DNA of 7,052 nt from Streptococcaceae bacterium (GCA_031270215.1 JAISYB010000131.1:1-7052), one strand, 5' to 3'; positions 1 to 5,823 are shown, numbered from the stretch's first letter. Made by a program: numbers and translations. Notes: a model not told the origin generated them from the sequence alone.

Positions 1-177
1 CCAATTAAATCAGGCACACTTGTTAATGTCAAGGTTGAGGCAGAAACAGCTTGTGGGAGTGCGAAAAAAGCAAGCAAGCCCAATAAGCAAAGCAATTTCT
101 GTTTAAAATATTTTATGAAAAACTTCGTTCGTTCGTTCGTTCGTTCGTTCGTTCGTTCGTTCGAAAATGGTAAACAT
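1..177 (-). CDS. Phase-variable secreted protein, 5' end only, out of frame at current repeat number
   Basis: The gene is cut by the left edge. A strong ribosome site (AGGAGGGG, 183-190) lies 5 to 7 bases before an ATG at 177. The ATG frame reads MFTIF, then ERTN repeats, then EVFHKIF and a stop at 103-105, a 24-residue peptide. In another frame, starting after the repeat tract, a classic signal peptide is seen: FIKYFKQK, a hydrophobic core LLCLLGLLAFFAL, and a type I signal peptidase site near AVSA, then mature STLTLTSVPDLIG. The two frames are joined only when the CGAA copy number is a multiple of three; it is ten here. No good alternative start exists for the signal-peptide frame: TTG at 182 abuts the Shine-Dalgarno, and TTG at 95 has none. 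The mature start resembles the beginning of WxL surface domains (of the kind TLxLTSVPxLxFG), which is inference from 13 residues. A sequencing error in the tract could also produce the frame break. Confidence 0.7.
124..163 (-). repeat. (CGAA)10 tetranucleotide tract inside the 5' coding end
   Basis: Ten perfect copies of TTCG on the plus strand (CGAA on the coding strand), flanked by AAC on the left and AAAA on the right. The tract starts 14 bases after the first base of the start codon. Because 4 is not a multiple of 3, gain or loss of one copy shifts the frame. Counting gives 9 or 12 copies as in frame with the signal peptide, 10 (present) ending at TAA 103-105, and 11 ending at a TCA TAA just past the tract. 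Slipped-strand mispairing at such tracts is the established mechanism of phase variation in Haemophilus and Neisseria. Confidence 0.95.
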
Positions 178-182
178 GACAA

Positions 183-190
183 CCCCTCCT
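183..190 (-). promoter_or_regulatory. Strong ribosome binding site that fixes the ATG at 177
   Basis: AGGAGGGG on the minus strand ends 5 bases before the ATG (AGGAGG core to ATG is 7 bases). This near-ideal site argues that translation really does begin upstream of the repeat tract, so the tract is translated and its copy number matters. Confidence 0.8.
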
Positions 191-265
191 GTCAACACAA
201 ATGACAAAAACATCTGTTAACAAATCCGAAAAATCCTCTTTTTCCTTAATTAAAACGATTTCACA

Positions 266-354
266 GTTTCGTTCTAACACGAAAATTAGAAAAAAGAAAG
301 CGTAAGCTTACCAAATATTGATAATTAAAAAAAGTGCAAAATATTTTGTGCAAA
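266..354 (-). promoter_or_regulatory. Upstream region of the phase-variable gene with three dyads
   Basis: The bases between the start codon and the structured element hold no gene. They contain a perfect 12-base palindrome CAAAATATTTTG (337-348), overlapped by direct repeats of GTGCAAA (334-340 and 348-354), a perfect 10-base palindrome GTAAGCTTAC (302-311), and an inverted repeat TTTCGT/ACGAAA (267-272 and 279-284). These are candidate operator sites for the minus-strand gene. I could not identify a convincing -35/-10 pair here. AT-rich palindromes can arise by chance, so the functional reading is weak. Confidence 0.3.
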
Positions 355-360
355 TGAATA

Positions 361-500
361 GAAAAAGAGCCTGACCTTTTACGGAAAAGCTAGTGGCAGC
401 ATGCCTTAGCGGGTTTCCCTTAGGTGCTGACTAGTCGGTACTGTTTGTCCCCGTGAATCACGAACATTAAACTAGGTGCGACTTATGTCCCAGCTTCTCT
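361..500. repeat. Structured intergenic element of the GGGACA type
   Basis: No credible ORF. On the minus strand it begins AGAGAAGCTGGGACATAAGTC and ends GGTCAGGCTCTTTTTC, so its ends are imperfect complements (AGAG-CTG pairing with CAG-CTCT). Inside are short hairpins: CGTGAATCACG (452-462), GGCA-GCA-TGCC (395-405) and GGGTTTCCC (411-419). There is also a repeated TAGGTGC (421-427 and 473-479). It is more GC-rich than the flanking spacer. Elements carrying a CTGGGACA-type core are, from memory, dispersed repeats in lactic acid bacteria. It could be a MITE-like repeat or a small RNA; the sequence alone does not decide, nor does it fix the strand. Confidence 0.45.
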
Positions 501-518
501 AAAAAATTGAATCATATT

Positions 519-545
519 CGGAGTAGAGAAATCCACTCCGTTTTT
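519..545 (+). terminator. Candidate hairpin terminator beside the structured element
   Basis: CGGAGT (519-524) pairs with ACTCCG (535-540) around a 10-base loop and is followed on the plus strand by TTTTT. It could end a plus-strand transcript through the 361-500 element, as no plus-strand gene precedes it. It may equally be an integral part of the repeat element. Confidence 0.45.
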
Positions 546-570
546 GCTTCTCAAATTCATCACACCTGAG

Positions 571-741
571 CTAGTTTTTCAAAATGAAGCTGCTCTCTGC
601 CAGTTTGATTTTGCGTTCAGACTTTCATAATAAATAGTAATCAATCGCTTGTTCAATGTTCGCAAACAGAATGCGTTTTCCCACCATAAATTTTTGCTTA
701 AGACAAGAAACTGCCGGCTTGAAATGCTTATAAATTTTGCC
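571..741 (-). pseudogene. Decayed fragment resembling the 3' end of an IS3-family transposase
   Basis: The minus-strand frame starting at 741 reads GKIYKHFKPAVSCLKQKF, then VGKRILFANIEQAIDYY, a TGA at 625-627, then SERKIKLAESSFILKN and TAG at 571-573. IS3-family OrfB proteins end with a block of the type LKQE-(Y/F)-GK-F--(I/L)EQAI-YI-YYN-ER-K-KL--LSP. Here the LKQ, GK, IEQAID, YY, ER and K-KL positions are recognisable in order, interrupted by a stop. There is no start codon with a ribosome site and no N-terminal catalytic region, so this is at most a relic. A 60-residue open frame also crosses this region (579-761) but has no ribosome site and a TTG start. Confidence 0.35.
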
Positions 742-743
742 AT

Positions 744-784
744 AAAAATACCGACCGCCAACTGTTAGATTTTAGGAGACGGTA
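744..784 (-). terminator. Possible terminator downstream of mscL
   Basis: On the minus strand TACCG (784-780) can pair with CGGTA (753-749), followed by TTTTT (748-744). The loop is 26 bases, and an overlapping ACCG/CGGT pairing offers an alternative. It lies 19 bases beyond the mscL stop, in the right place, but the stem is short. Confidence 0.35.
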
Positions 785-803
785 CTTTTTATTTGCCTAC
801 TCA

Positions 804-1199
804 TTACTTTTTCTCAAGTAATGCCTTAATATCTTTCAAAAGATCTACCTCAGTTATTGCCGGCTCTTTCTCTTTTTCATCTGCCTGAGCGACTAATGTC
901 TTAGTTTTATTAAACGTCTTAACGATAATAAACAAAACAACTCCCGTAATCACAAAGGTAATTATCGCTGAGAGAATGTCGCCAAATTTGAAATCAATTC
1001 CATTAAAAGACAAAGTCAATCCGGTAAATTTCGTTGATTTACTTCCTGTTAATAGATAGACAACCAACGTAATCAGCGGGGTAATTACACTTTCGACTAC
1101 AGATTTGACAACGGTCGTAAAAGCACCACCAATTACAACACCGACTGCTAAATCAACGACACTTCCTTGCATAATAAATGCCTTAAACTCTTTTAACAT
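804..1199 (-). CDS. mscL: Large-conductance mechanosensitive channel MscL
   Basis: A homopentameric membrane channel that opens under membrane tension and releases solutes during hypo-osmotic shock. The 131-residue length is normal for the family. The N-terminal family signature is clear: GSVVDLAVGVVIGGAF (residues 12-27), where the pore-lining helix TM1 (about 14-45) carries the small, alternating hydrophobic residues of the gate (L17, G20, V21). A polar loop (51-70) contains a GLTLSFNG stretch, TM2 spans about 74-95, and the cytoplasmic C-terminal helix EVDLLKDIKALLEKK (117-131) matches the usual end of the protein. The start is supported by AGGAGG (1205-1210) 5 bases before ATG. Serine 13 stands where many homologues have asparagine. 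The gene is monocistronic and divergent from ymfF, with its own promoter at 1229-1258. Confidence 0.96.
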   Translation of the reverse strand: MLKEFKAFIMQGSVVDLAVGVVIGGAFTTVVKSVVESVITPLITLVVYLLTGSKSTKFTGLTLSFNGIDFKFGDILSAIITFVITGVVLFIIVKTFNKTKTLVAQADEKEKEPAITEVDLLKDIKALLEKK

Positions 1200-1228
1200 A
1201 ATAGCCTCCTTGATAATTCTCTGATGTC

Positions 1229-1258
1229 ATTATACCGTAGTTAGGTAAATTTTAACAA
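1229..1258 (-). promoter_or_regulatory. Sigma-A-type promoter of mscL
   Basis: On the minus strand, -35 TTGTTA (1253-1258) and a perfect -10 TATAAT (1229-1234) are separated by 18 bases. The -10 lies about 30 bases before the start codon, giving a short leader with the ribosome site. Confidence 0.75.
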
Positions 1259-1283
1259 AATTAGGCATTGAAAAACGCAATTC

Positions 1284-1314
1284 TTGCACTTTACTGTTAA
1301 AATAGAAATAGAAT
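1284..1314 (+). promoter_or_regulatory. Possible promoter of ymfF-ymfH
   Basis: TTGCAC (1284-1289) and TAGAAT (1309-1314) match -35 and -10 elements, but the 19-base spacer is long. It sits in the 151-base divergent region shared with mscL and about 37 bases before the ymfF start. Confidence 0.4.
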
Positions 1315-1350
1315 TAAGAATTGTTCAAAAAATGACGTTAGGAGCTTGCG

Positions 1351-2604
1351 ATGAACCTGAGAAATGGTATTAATTTAAATATTTTGAAAACAAAGCAATT
1401 TAAAACGGTGAAAATAATTATTCGTTTTGAAACGACTTTAACGCAAACAATCCTTGCCAAGCGCGCCTTAATTTCTGCATTGCTTGAGAAAAACAATCAT
1501 GATTATCCGAGCAATCAAAATTTTCAAGAACACTTGGAAAGCTTATACGGTGCACAGTTTTCCGTTAGTGTGGAAAAAAAAGGACAACTGCATTGCTTAT
1601 CTCTCAACCTAACTTTACTCAATGCAGATTACACAGGTCAAGAACAACTTTTAGATGAGGGCATTAATTTGCTAAATTCAATCATCTTCAAGCCAAATGC
1701 CGCTAACGGACATTTTGACAATACGACCTTTGATTTAGAAAAAAAGAATTTAATCCAATATCTTGAAAATATTGTTGAGGACAATGATTATTATGCTGAG
1801 CTACAATTGAAACGGTTATTTTTTCAAACGCCCGAATATTCCTTGCCAACGCTTAGTACCGCTGCGCTGATTGAAAAAGAAACGACACAATCCGTTTTTG
1901 ACTATTACCAAGAAATGCTGGAAAATGACTCAATTGAAATCCTCATCTGCGGGGACGTTGATGAAAATACAGTAAGACAGGCATTTACAGCTTTTCCATT
2001 TAACAGTCGATCTGTTCAGGATTTATCCTGCTTCGTTGATGAGGGTGTCAGTCAAACAATTCGCGAACAATCCGAGCAAAAGGAAGTAGCGCAGTCCATC
2101 TTAAATATTGGCTACTATATCCCTGCCACCCTAGCTGATTCTGAATATTTCGCCTTGCAGGTTTTTAACGGCTTATTCGGCGGCTTTTCACACTCGAAAT
2201 TATTTCAAAATATTCGTGAAAAAGAAAGCCTAGCTTATTACATTTCTTCAACGATTGATCCATTGCGCCATTTTCTCTTTGTTGGAACTGGTATTGAAAA
2301 AAACAATCGTACGTACGTTTTAAAGCTGATACATCAGCAATTAAAAGAAATTCAGCGTGGCAATTTTTCAGACGAGGAAATTAAACAGACGATTATCATG
2401 CTGAAAAACATCTATCAGCAAGGCTTGGATTCGCAAAAAGTCCTTTTAGAAAGAGCGTATCTATCTCGGAAAATTCCGCAGCTATTGTCTGACACTGCAT
2501 GGTTAAATTCGCTCAATCAAGTTACAAAACAGGAAATTATCAACATTGCAAATCAGGTCAAATTACAGGCGATTTACTTCTTAGAAGGAGGCAGTAATGC
2601 TTGA
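1351..2604 (+). CDS. ymfF: M16 peptidase homologue YmfF, apparently non-catalytic subunit
   Basis: A 417-residue member of the M16 (insulinase/pitrilysin) superfamily, the partner of the YmfH-type protein encoded next. The protein opens with GINLNILKTKQFKT, the characteristic start of this subfamily. I see no HxxEH zinc motif anywhere in it, so it is probably the inactive half of a two-subunit protease, as in other M16 pairs. The C-terminal M16 domain is clear at LFGGFSHSKLFQNIREKESLAYY (in pieces, 275-297), including the substrate-binding R289-x6-Y296 pair. Current annotation names relatives YfmF/YfmH as EF-P 5-aminopentanol modification-associated proteins; that role is known from Bacillus and is not visible here. 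The start is fixed by AGGAG (1340-1344), 6 bases before ATG. The stop overlaps the ymfH start by 8 bases, indicating translational coupling. Confidence 0.92.
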   Translation: MNLRNGINLNILKTKQFKTVKIIIRFETTLTQTILAKRALISALLEKNNHDYPSNQNFQEHLESLYGAQFSVSVEKKGQLHCLSLNLTLLNADYTGQEQLLDEGINLLNSIIFKPNAANGHFDNTTFDLEKKNLIQYLENIVEDNDYYAELQLKRLFFQTPEYSLPTLSTAALIEKETTQSVFDYYQEMLENDSIEILICGDVDENTVRQAFTAFPFNSRSVQDLSCFVDEGVSQTIREQSEQKEVAQSILNIGYYIPATLADSEYFALQVFNGLFGGFSHSKLFQNIREKESLAYYISSTIDPLRHFLFVGTGIEKNNRTYVLKLIHQQLKEIQRGNFSDEEIKQTIIMLKNIYQQGLDSQKVLLERAYLSRKIPQLLSDTAWLNSLNQVTKQEIINIANQVKLQAIYFLEGGSNA

Positions 2605-3889
2605 AAAAAAATATTCTAAGCTTGGCGAAGCTTTTTTTTCTAAAACTCTTGCTAATGGATTGACAGTCTTTCTTTTACCTAAAGCTGATTTTCACAAAAC
2701 GCACGCTATCTTTTCAACCAATTATGGCTCAATTGATAATCAGTTCACCCTTTCTAATACTGATGAAGTGATAAGCGTTCCTGACGGCATTGCCCATTTT
2801 CTCGAACACAAATTATTTGACAAAGAAAATACGGATATTTCACTCGTCTTTGCCAAGCAAGGCGCATCAAGTAATGCTTTTACCAGCTTCACCAAAACAA
2901 GCTACTTTTTTTCAACAATCGAAAATGTCTACCAAAACCTAGAATTACTACTTGATTTTGTTCAAACACCTTATTTTTCAAAGCAATCTATTGAGAAAGA
3001 AAAAGGTATTATCACTCAAGAAATTCAGATGTATCAAGACGATCCCGACTGGCGCTTGTTTTTTGGATTACTTAATAATTTATATCCAAATCAGTCGTTA
3101 AGCATTGACATCGCCGGCACACCAGAGAGTATCAGAAAAATCACACCAGAAGATTTATATCTTTGCTATCATACTTTCTATCATCCAAGTAATATGATTT
3201 TATTTGTAACCGGTCCATTTGACGTGGAGCGCATGATGTCCTTCATTCAGGCAAATCAAGCGAAAAAGACATTCCCCAAAGCGACTGCTATCCAAAAAAA
3301 TAGCACCATAGCCAAACAAGCTATCGTAGCTCACGATGAAATTAAAATGGAAATTATTACACCTAAACTCATTATCGGTTTTAAGGGAAATGATGATCTT
3401 GCAAATTACACCGAAAAGGAATTAATCACCTATAAGCTGGCAATAAGCTTTGCTTTAAAATTGCTATTTACAGTCAGCTCAGCTAACTATCAAGAGCTCT
3501 ATCATAACAGCTTGATTGATGAATCATTTTATGCTGATTTTAGTCTGGAGCGCAGCTTTCATTTCATCGAAATCTCAAGTGATACAGAATATCCAAAGGA
3601 GCTTTCTAAAATCCTAAGGAAAAAAGTCACGGAGTATAAAACTGCTGCAGATTGGAATGCGGCACATCTAGAGAGAATTAAGAAAAATGCATTAGGGAAA
3701 TTAATCATGTCCTTAGATAATCTAGGCTATCTTGCAAATCAATTTTCACAAAATCTATATCCTAATACAACATTTCTTGACCTACCAGAAATCATTCAAG
3801 AGATCACTTTAGCCGAAATTGAGCATTATCTGGAAATATTTTTGAAACATACGGAGTTTGCTGACTTTACAATTTTCCCTAAAGACTAA
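2597..3889 (+). CDS. ymfH: Zinc-dependent M16 peptidase YmfH, catalytic subunit
   Basis: A 430-residue M16 metallopeptidase, cytoplasmic by lack of a signal peptide or membrane segment. The inverted zinc motif is intact: H67-F-L-E70-H71 in GIAHFLEHKLF, with E70 the catalytic base. The distal glutamate is probably E142 in the stretch E135-KGIITQ-E142, which keeps the E-x6-E spacing seen in mitochondrial processing peptidase. The N-terminal part then continues with the usual NAFTSFTKTSYFF block (93-105). The C-terminal half contains SSANYQELYHNSLIDESF, typical of YmfH. AAGGAGG (2585-2591) lies 5 bases before the ATG, inside the end of ymfF. It presumably acts with YmfF on a peptide substrate; that substrate is not indicated by the neighbours. 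No strong terminator follows. Confidence 0.95.
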   Translation: MLEKKYSKLGEAFFSKTLANGLTVFLLPKADFHKTHAIFSTNYGSIDNQFTLSNTDEVISVPDGIAHFLEHKLFDKENTDISLVFAKQGASSNAFTSFTKTSYFFSTIENVYQNLELLLDFVQTPYFSKQSIEKEKGIITQEIQMYQDDPDWRLFFGLLNNLYPNQSLSIDIAGTPESIRKITPEDLYLCYHTFYHPSNMILFVTGPFDVERMMSFIQANQAKKTFPKATAIQKNSTIAKQAIVAHDEIKMEIITPKLIIGFKGNDDLANYTEKELITYKLAISFALKLLFTVSSANYQELYHNSLIDESFYADFSLERSFHFIEISSDTEYPKELSKILRKKVTEYKTAADWNAAHLERIKKNALGKLIMSLDNLGYLANQFSQNLYPNTTFLDLPEIIQEITLAEIEHYLEIFLKHTEFADFTIFPKD

Positions 3890-3918
3890 GGCTATAACAC
3901 CGCTAAGCGTTAATCCGT

Positions 3919-3953
3919 CCTTTGTAATAATTTTAGTCGTCAAAGGCATTTTA
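3919..3953 (+). terminator. Weak candidate terminator after ymfH
   Basis: CCTTTG (3919-3924) pairs with CAAAGG (3941-3946) around a 16-base loop, followed by CATTTTAT. The stem is short and the T-run is broken, so read-through into rodZ is plausible. Confidence 0.3.
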
Positions 3954-3974
3954 TATTACTTAAATGTTACAAAA

Positions 3975-4026
3975 AATTTTCTTCAGAAAATTGTGCGAAT
4001 TAATAATCCTTAAATTTTTATTAATT
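3975..4026. repeat. Two AT-rich inverted repeats in the rodZ upstream region
   Basis: The first is AATTTTC-TTCA-GAAAATT (3975-3992), a perfect 7-base stem with a 4-base loop. The second is AATTAATAA (3998-4006) against TTATTAATT (4018-4026), a perfect 9-base stem with an 11-base loop. They sit about 50-100 bases before the presumed rodZ promoter and could be regulator-binding sites or weak transcript-end hairpins. The rest of the 273-base gap holds no ORF. Confidence 0.45.
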
Positions 4027-4071
4027 CCTTTTGCTCAATCAGTTATTTTGATATGATTTCTCCGTCATTTA

Positions 4072-4080
4072 TGTTATATT
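4072..4080 (+). promoter_or_regulatory. Extended -10 promoter for rodZ-pgsA
   Basis: TGTTATATT is an extended -10 (TGn followed by TATATT, 4075-4080). No -35 with normal spacing is seen; TTGATA (4048-4053) is 21 bases away. Extended -10 promoters often tolerate a poor -35. Transcription would start near 4087, leaving a leader of about 75 bases. Confidence 0.5.
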
Positions 4081-4087
4081 GTTAATG

Positions 4088-4103
4088 CACGATTTTGATC
4101 GTG
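4088..4103 (+). promoter_or_regulatory. Perfect dyad at the presumed rodZ transcription start
   Basis: CACGAT-TTTG-ATCGTG is a perfect 6-base stem with a 4-base loop, extendable by AAT/ATT across one bulged G. It starts 8 bases after the -10, so it could be an operator or a 5'-end stem-loop of the mRNA. No T-run follows, which argues against a terminator. Confidence 0.5.
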
Positions 4104-4162
4104 ATTCTGTTATTGATTTGATATATATTGAAATATTTTTGTAAAATTCAAGAGAGGACCAT

Positions 4163-5092
4163 ATGCAAAAAACAATTGGAGAAGTTTTAAAAAGCAAACG
4201 TAAAACACTTAATTTAACCCTTGATGATATTCAACAACGCACAAAAGTCCAAAAGCGTTATTTACAACAAATTGAAAACGATCAATTTGACTTACTACCA
4301 AGTTCATTTTATACCAGAGCTTTCATCAGACAATACGCAAAGGCTGTTGATATTGATGACGCACCCTTGATTGATGCCTTCACTAATGAACGCTTAGTCG
4401 AAATAGAAAGCAAAAATCCGGAGATTATAGAGCCGACTGCTGAATATAGTAGCTCTGCGCAATTTAGCTCAAGGGATTACGCTGCATCTCGCACACAGCA
4501 ATACAGTAAATCATGGCTTGATCACTTACCTGCAATTATTTTAAGCCTTTTGGCGATTATCATTCTTAGTATCGTGATTTTTGTTGTCATTGAGCAAACA
4601 ACTAATAATAATCGGCTAAAAGAAGAAAGCTATTCTATTGCCACCAGCGAAAATGCCAGCAGTGAAGTGACATCATCATCTGAAGCGGATGAGCCTGTAT
4701 CAAGTGAACCCGTTAAAGAAAAAGACAATCAGCTTGCAATTGCCAATACAACTAATCGGACGATTACAATCAACGCAACTAGGGTCAGCCTGCCGGCTAA
4801 ATTAACCATTACTGCTAAGGATTCTGGCAGAAGCTGGGTCAGTATCATTGATGGGACAACGCAGGCAAACCTTCTAGGCTATGCCGGTACCAACGGCATT
4901 ACAATCGGTGCAAATGAAGACGGCGGCATGTCACAAGAAGCAAGCTTAACCAGCCAAAACACACTTGTTAATGTCATTCTTGGTAATAAAACAAATCTTT
5001 CAGTCACGCTAAATGGTCAATCAATTGACTTAAGCAGTGTTCCAGATAATTTGACGACTAATCTGGTGATTAACATAGCGTACAAAAGCTGA
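4163..5092 (+). CDS. rodZ: Cell-shape protein RodZ (HTH, membrane segment, DUF4115)
   Basis: A 309-residue bitopic membrane protein of the RodZ/YmfM family, which links the cytoskeleton or elongation machinery to the envelope. Domain order is complete. A cytoplasmic helix-turn-helix of the HTH_25 type covers residues 5-70, with the family's TIGEVLKSKRKTLNLTLDDI start and QRTKVQKRYLQQIENDQFDLLPSSFYTRAFIRQYA core. A polar, serine-rich linker follows (80-117). One transmembrane helix lies at about 122-144 (PAIILSLLAIIILSIVIFVV). An extracellular serine/glutamate-rich linker (155-190) leads to a DUF4115 beta domain (about 193-309). The HTH in RodZ mainly contacts protein partners and not DNA. The ribosome site is AGAGGA (4153-4158), 4 bases before ATG. 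pgsA follows after 23 bases, suggesting one transcript from the promoter at 4072-4080. Confidence 0.93.
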   Translation: MQKTIGEVLKSKRKTLNLTLDDIQQRTKVQKRYLQQIENDQFDLLPSSFYTRAFIRQYAKAVDIDDAPLIDAFTNERLVEIESKNPEIIEPTAEYSSSAQFSSRDYAASRTQQYSKSWLDHLPAIILSLLAIIILSIVIFVVIEQTTNNNRLKEESYSIATSENASSEVTSSSEADEPVSSEPVKEKDNQLAIANTTNRTITINATRVSLPAKLTITAKDSGRSWVSIIDGTTQANLLGYAGTNGITIGANEDGGMSQEASLTSQNTLVNVILGNKTNLSVTLNGQSIDLSSVPDNLTTNLVINIAYKS

Positions 5093-5102
5093 TTAGTAAA
5101 TC

Positions 5103-5118
5103 AAAGGAGCTTAATTTG
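5103..5118 (+). promoter_or_regulatory. Ribosome site that selects a TTG start for pgsA
   Basis: AAAGGAG (5103-5109) stands 6 bases before TTG at 5116. The frame then reads MKKNNLPNQLT, the usual N-terminus of PgsA, so the TTG start is well supported. No in-frame ATG is near. Confidence 0.8.
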
Positions 5119-5691
5119 AAAAAAAATAATTTACCCAACCAACTCACTATCTTGAGAATTTTCTTAATCCCTGTTTTTATGATTTTCTTAAGCGTTCCGT
5201 TAGACCTTGGCAGCTTAACCATTAGTGGTATCAAGCTTCCTGTTGCTCAGCTGATTGCAGCGATTATCTTCGCTGTCGCAAGCTTTACTGATTGGTTAGA
5301 TGGTTTCTTGGCACGCAGATGGCATTTAGTCAGCAACTTTGGGAAATTTGCTGATCCACTAGCGGATAAGATGCTTGTTATGAGCGCATTTGTCTTTTTG
5401 ATTACGCTTGGTAAAGCACCTGCGTGGATTGTTGCAATTATTGTCTGTCGAGAGCTTGCAGTCACTGGATTACGTCTACTCATCGTTGAACAAAACGGAA
5501 GTGTCCTTGCTGCAGCATGGCCCGGTAAGCTGAAAACAGCAACACAAATGTTTGCTATTATCTTTTTACTATTAAACAATATCCCATTTGGGACAATCCG
5601 AATTGACTTAATTCTCCTCTATCTCTGCCTCATCTTTACCATCTATTCAGGCTATGATTATTTTATAAAAAATTTGAAGGTCTTTAAATAA
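5116..5691 (+). CDS. pgsA: CDP-diacylglycerol--glycerol-3-phosphate 3-phosphatidyltransferase
   Basis: An integral membrane enzyme that makes phosphatidylglycerophosphate from CDP-diacylglycerol and glycerol 3-phosphate, the committed step to phosphatidylglycerol and cardiolipin. The CDP-alcohol phosphotransferase motif is perfect: D59-x2-D62-G63-x2-A66-R67-x8-G76-x3-D80-x3-D84, within TDWLDGFLARRWH and GKFADPLADK. The N-terminus NLPNQLTILRIFLIPVF is the family hallmark. Several hydrophobic helices are visible (about 11-28, 42-58, 85-110, 140-155 and 160-185). At 191 residues the protein is of typical length. In many lactobacilli and enterococci cinA-recA follow, and in streptococci the ECF transporter genes; here a terminator and a convergent cassette follow instead. 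The low-efficiency TTG start may keep the level of this essential enzyme moderate, which is inference. Confidence 0.96.
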   Translation: MKKNNLPNQLTILRIFLIPVFMIFLSVPLDLGSLTISGIKLPVAQLIAAIIFAVASFTDWLDGFLARRWHLVSNFGKFADPLADKMLVMSAFVFLITLGKAPAWIVAIIVCRELAVTGLRLLIVEQNGSVLAAAWPGKLKTATQMFAIIFLLLNNIPFGTIRIDLILLYLCLIFTIYSGYDYFIKNLKVFK

Positions 5692-5760
5692 CACTCTAAA
5701 ACGCCTGTCTGTGTAAGAAAAATCATGGCAAATAAATACTTTTGTTCGTTAATATACTTC

Positions 5761-5800
5761 AAAAACCGCGAAACTATCAATTAGATAATCGCGGTTTTTT
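5761..5800. terminator. Strong bidirectional terminator between pgsA and the lipoprotein gene
   Basis: AAAAACCGCGA (5761-5771) pairs perfectly with TCGCGGTTTTT (5789-5799) over 11 bases, with a 17-base loop and a further T on the plus side. The A-tract before and T-tract after make it work on both strands, which fits the convergent genes. It is the clearest terminator in the window. Confidence 0.9.
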
Positions 5801-5823
5801 GAGTGTTTCATTTATTTTAAGAC

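Noticed and set aside
124..163. Tetranucleotide tract as a CRISPR-like array
   Set aside because: The repeats are contiguous 4-base units with no spacers.
103..182. TTG at 182, in frame with the signal peptide, as the true start of the secreted protein
   Set aside because: It directly abuts the Shine-Dalgarno (no usable spacing), while ATG 177 is ideally placed; at best it would give low leaky expression in the OFF state.
361..500. A tRNA or known riboswitch in the structured element
   Set aside because: No cloverleaf with T-loop or CCA end and no riboswitch core that I recognise; the complementary ends fit a dispersed repeat better.
483..560. 25-codon minus-strand open frame beginning MNLRSKNGVDF
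   Set aside because: No Shine-Dalgarno, and it runs through the hairpin and into the structured element; better explained as non-coding.
579..761. 60-codon minus-strand open frame from a TTG
   Set aside because: No ribosome site and no protein-like pattern; a different frame of the same stretch shows the transposase-like residues.
5247..5579. 110-codon open frame on the minus strand inside pgsA
   Set aside because: It is antisense to the conserved PgsA motif region, has no ribosome site and no recognisable protein features.
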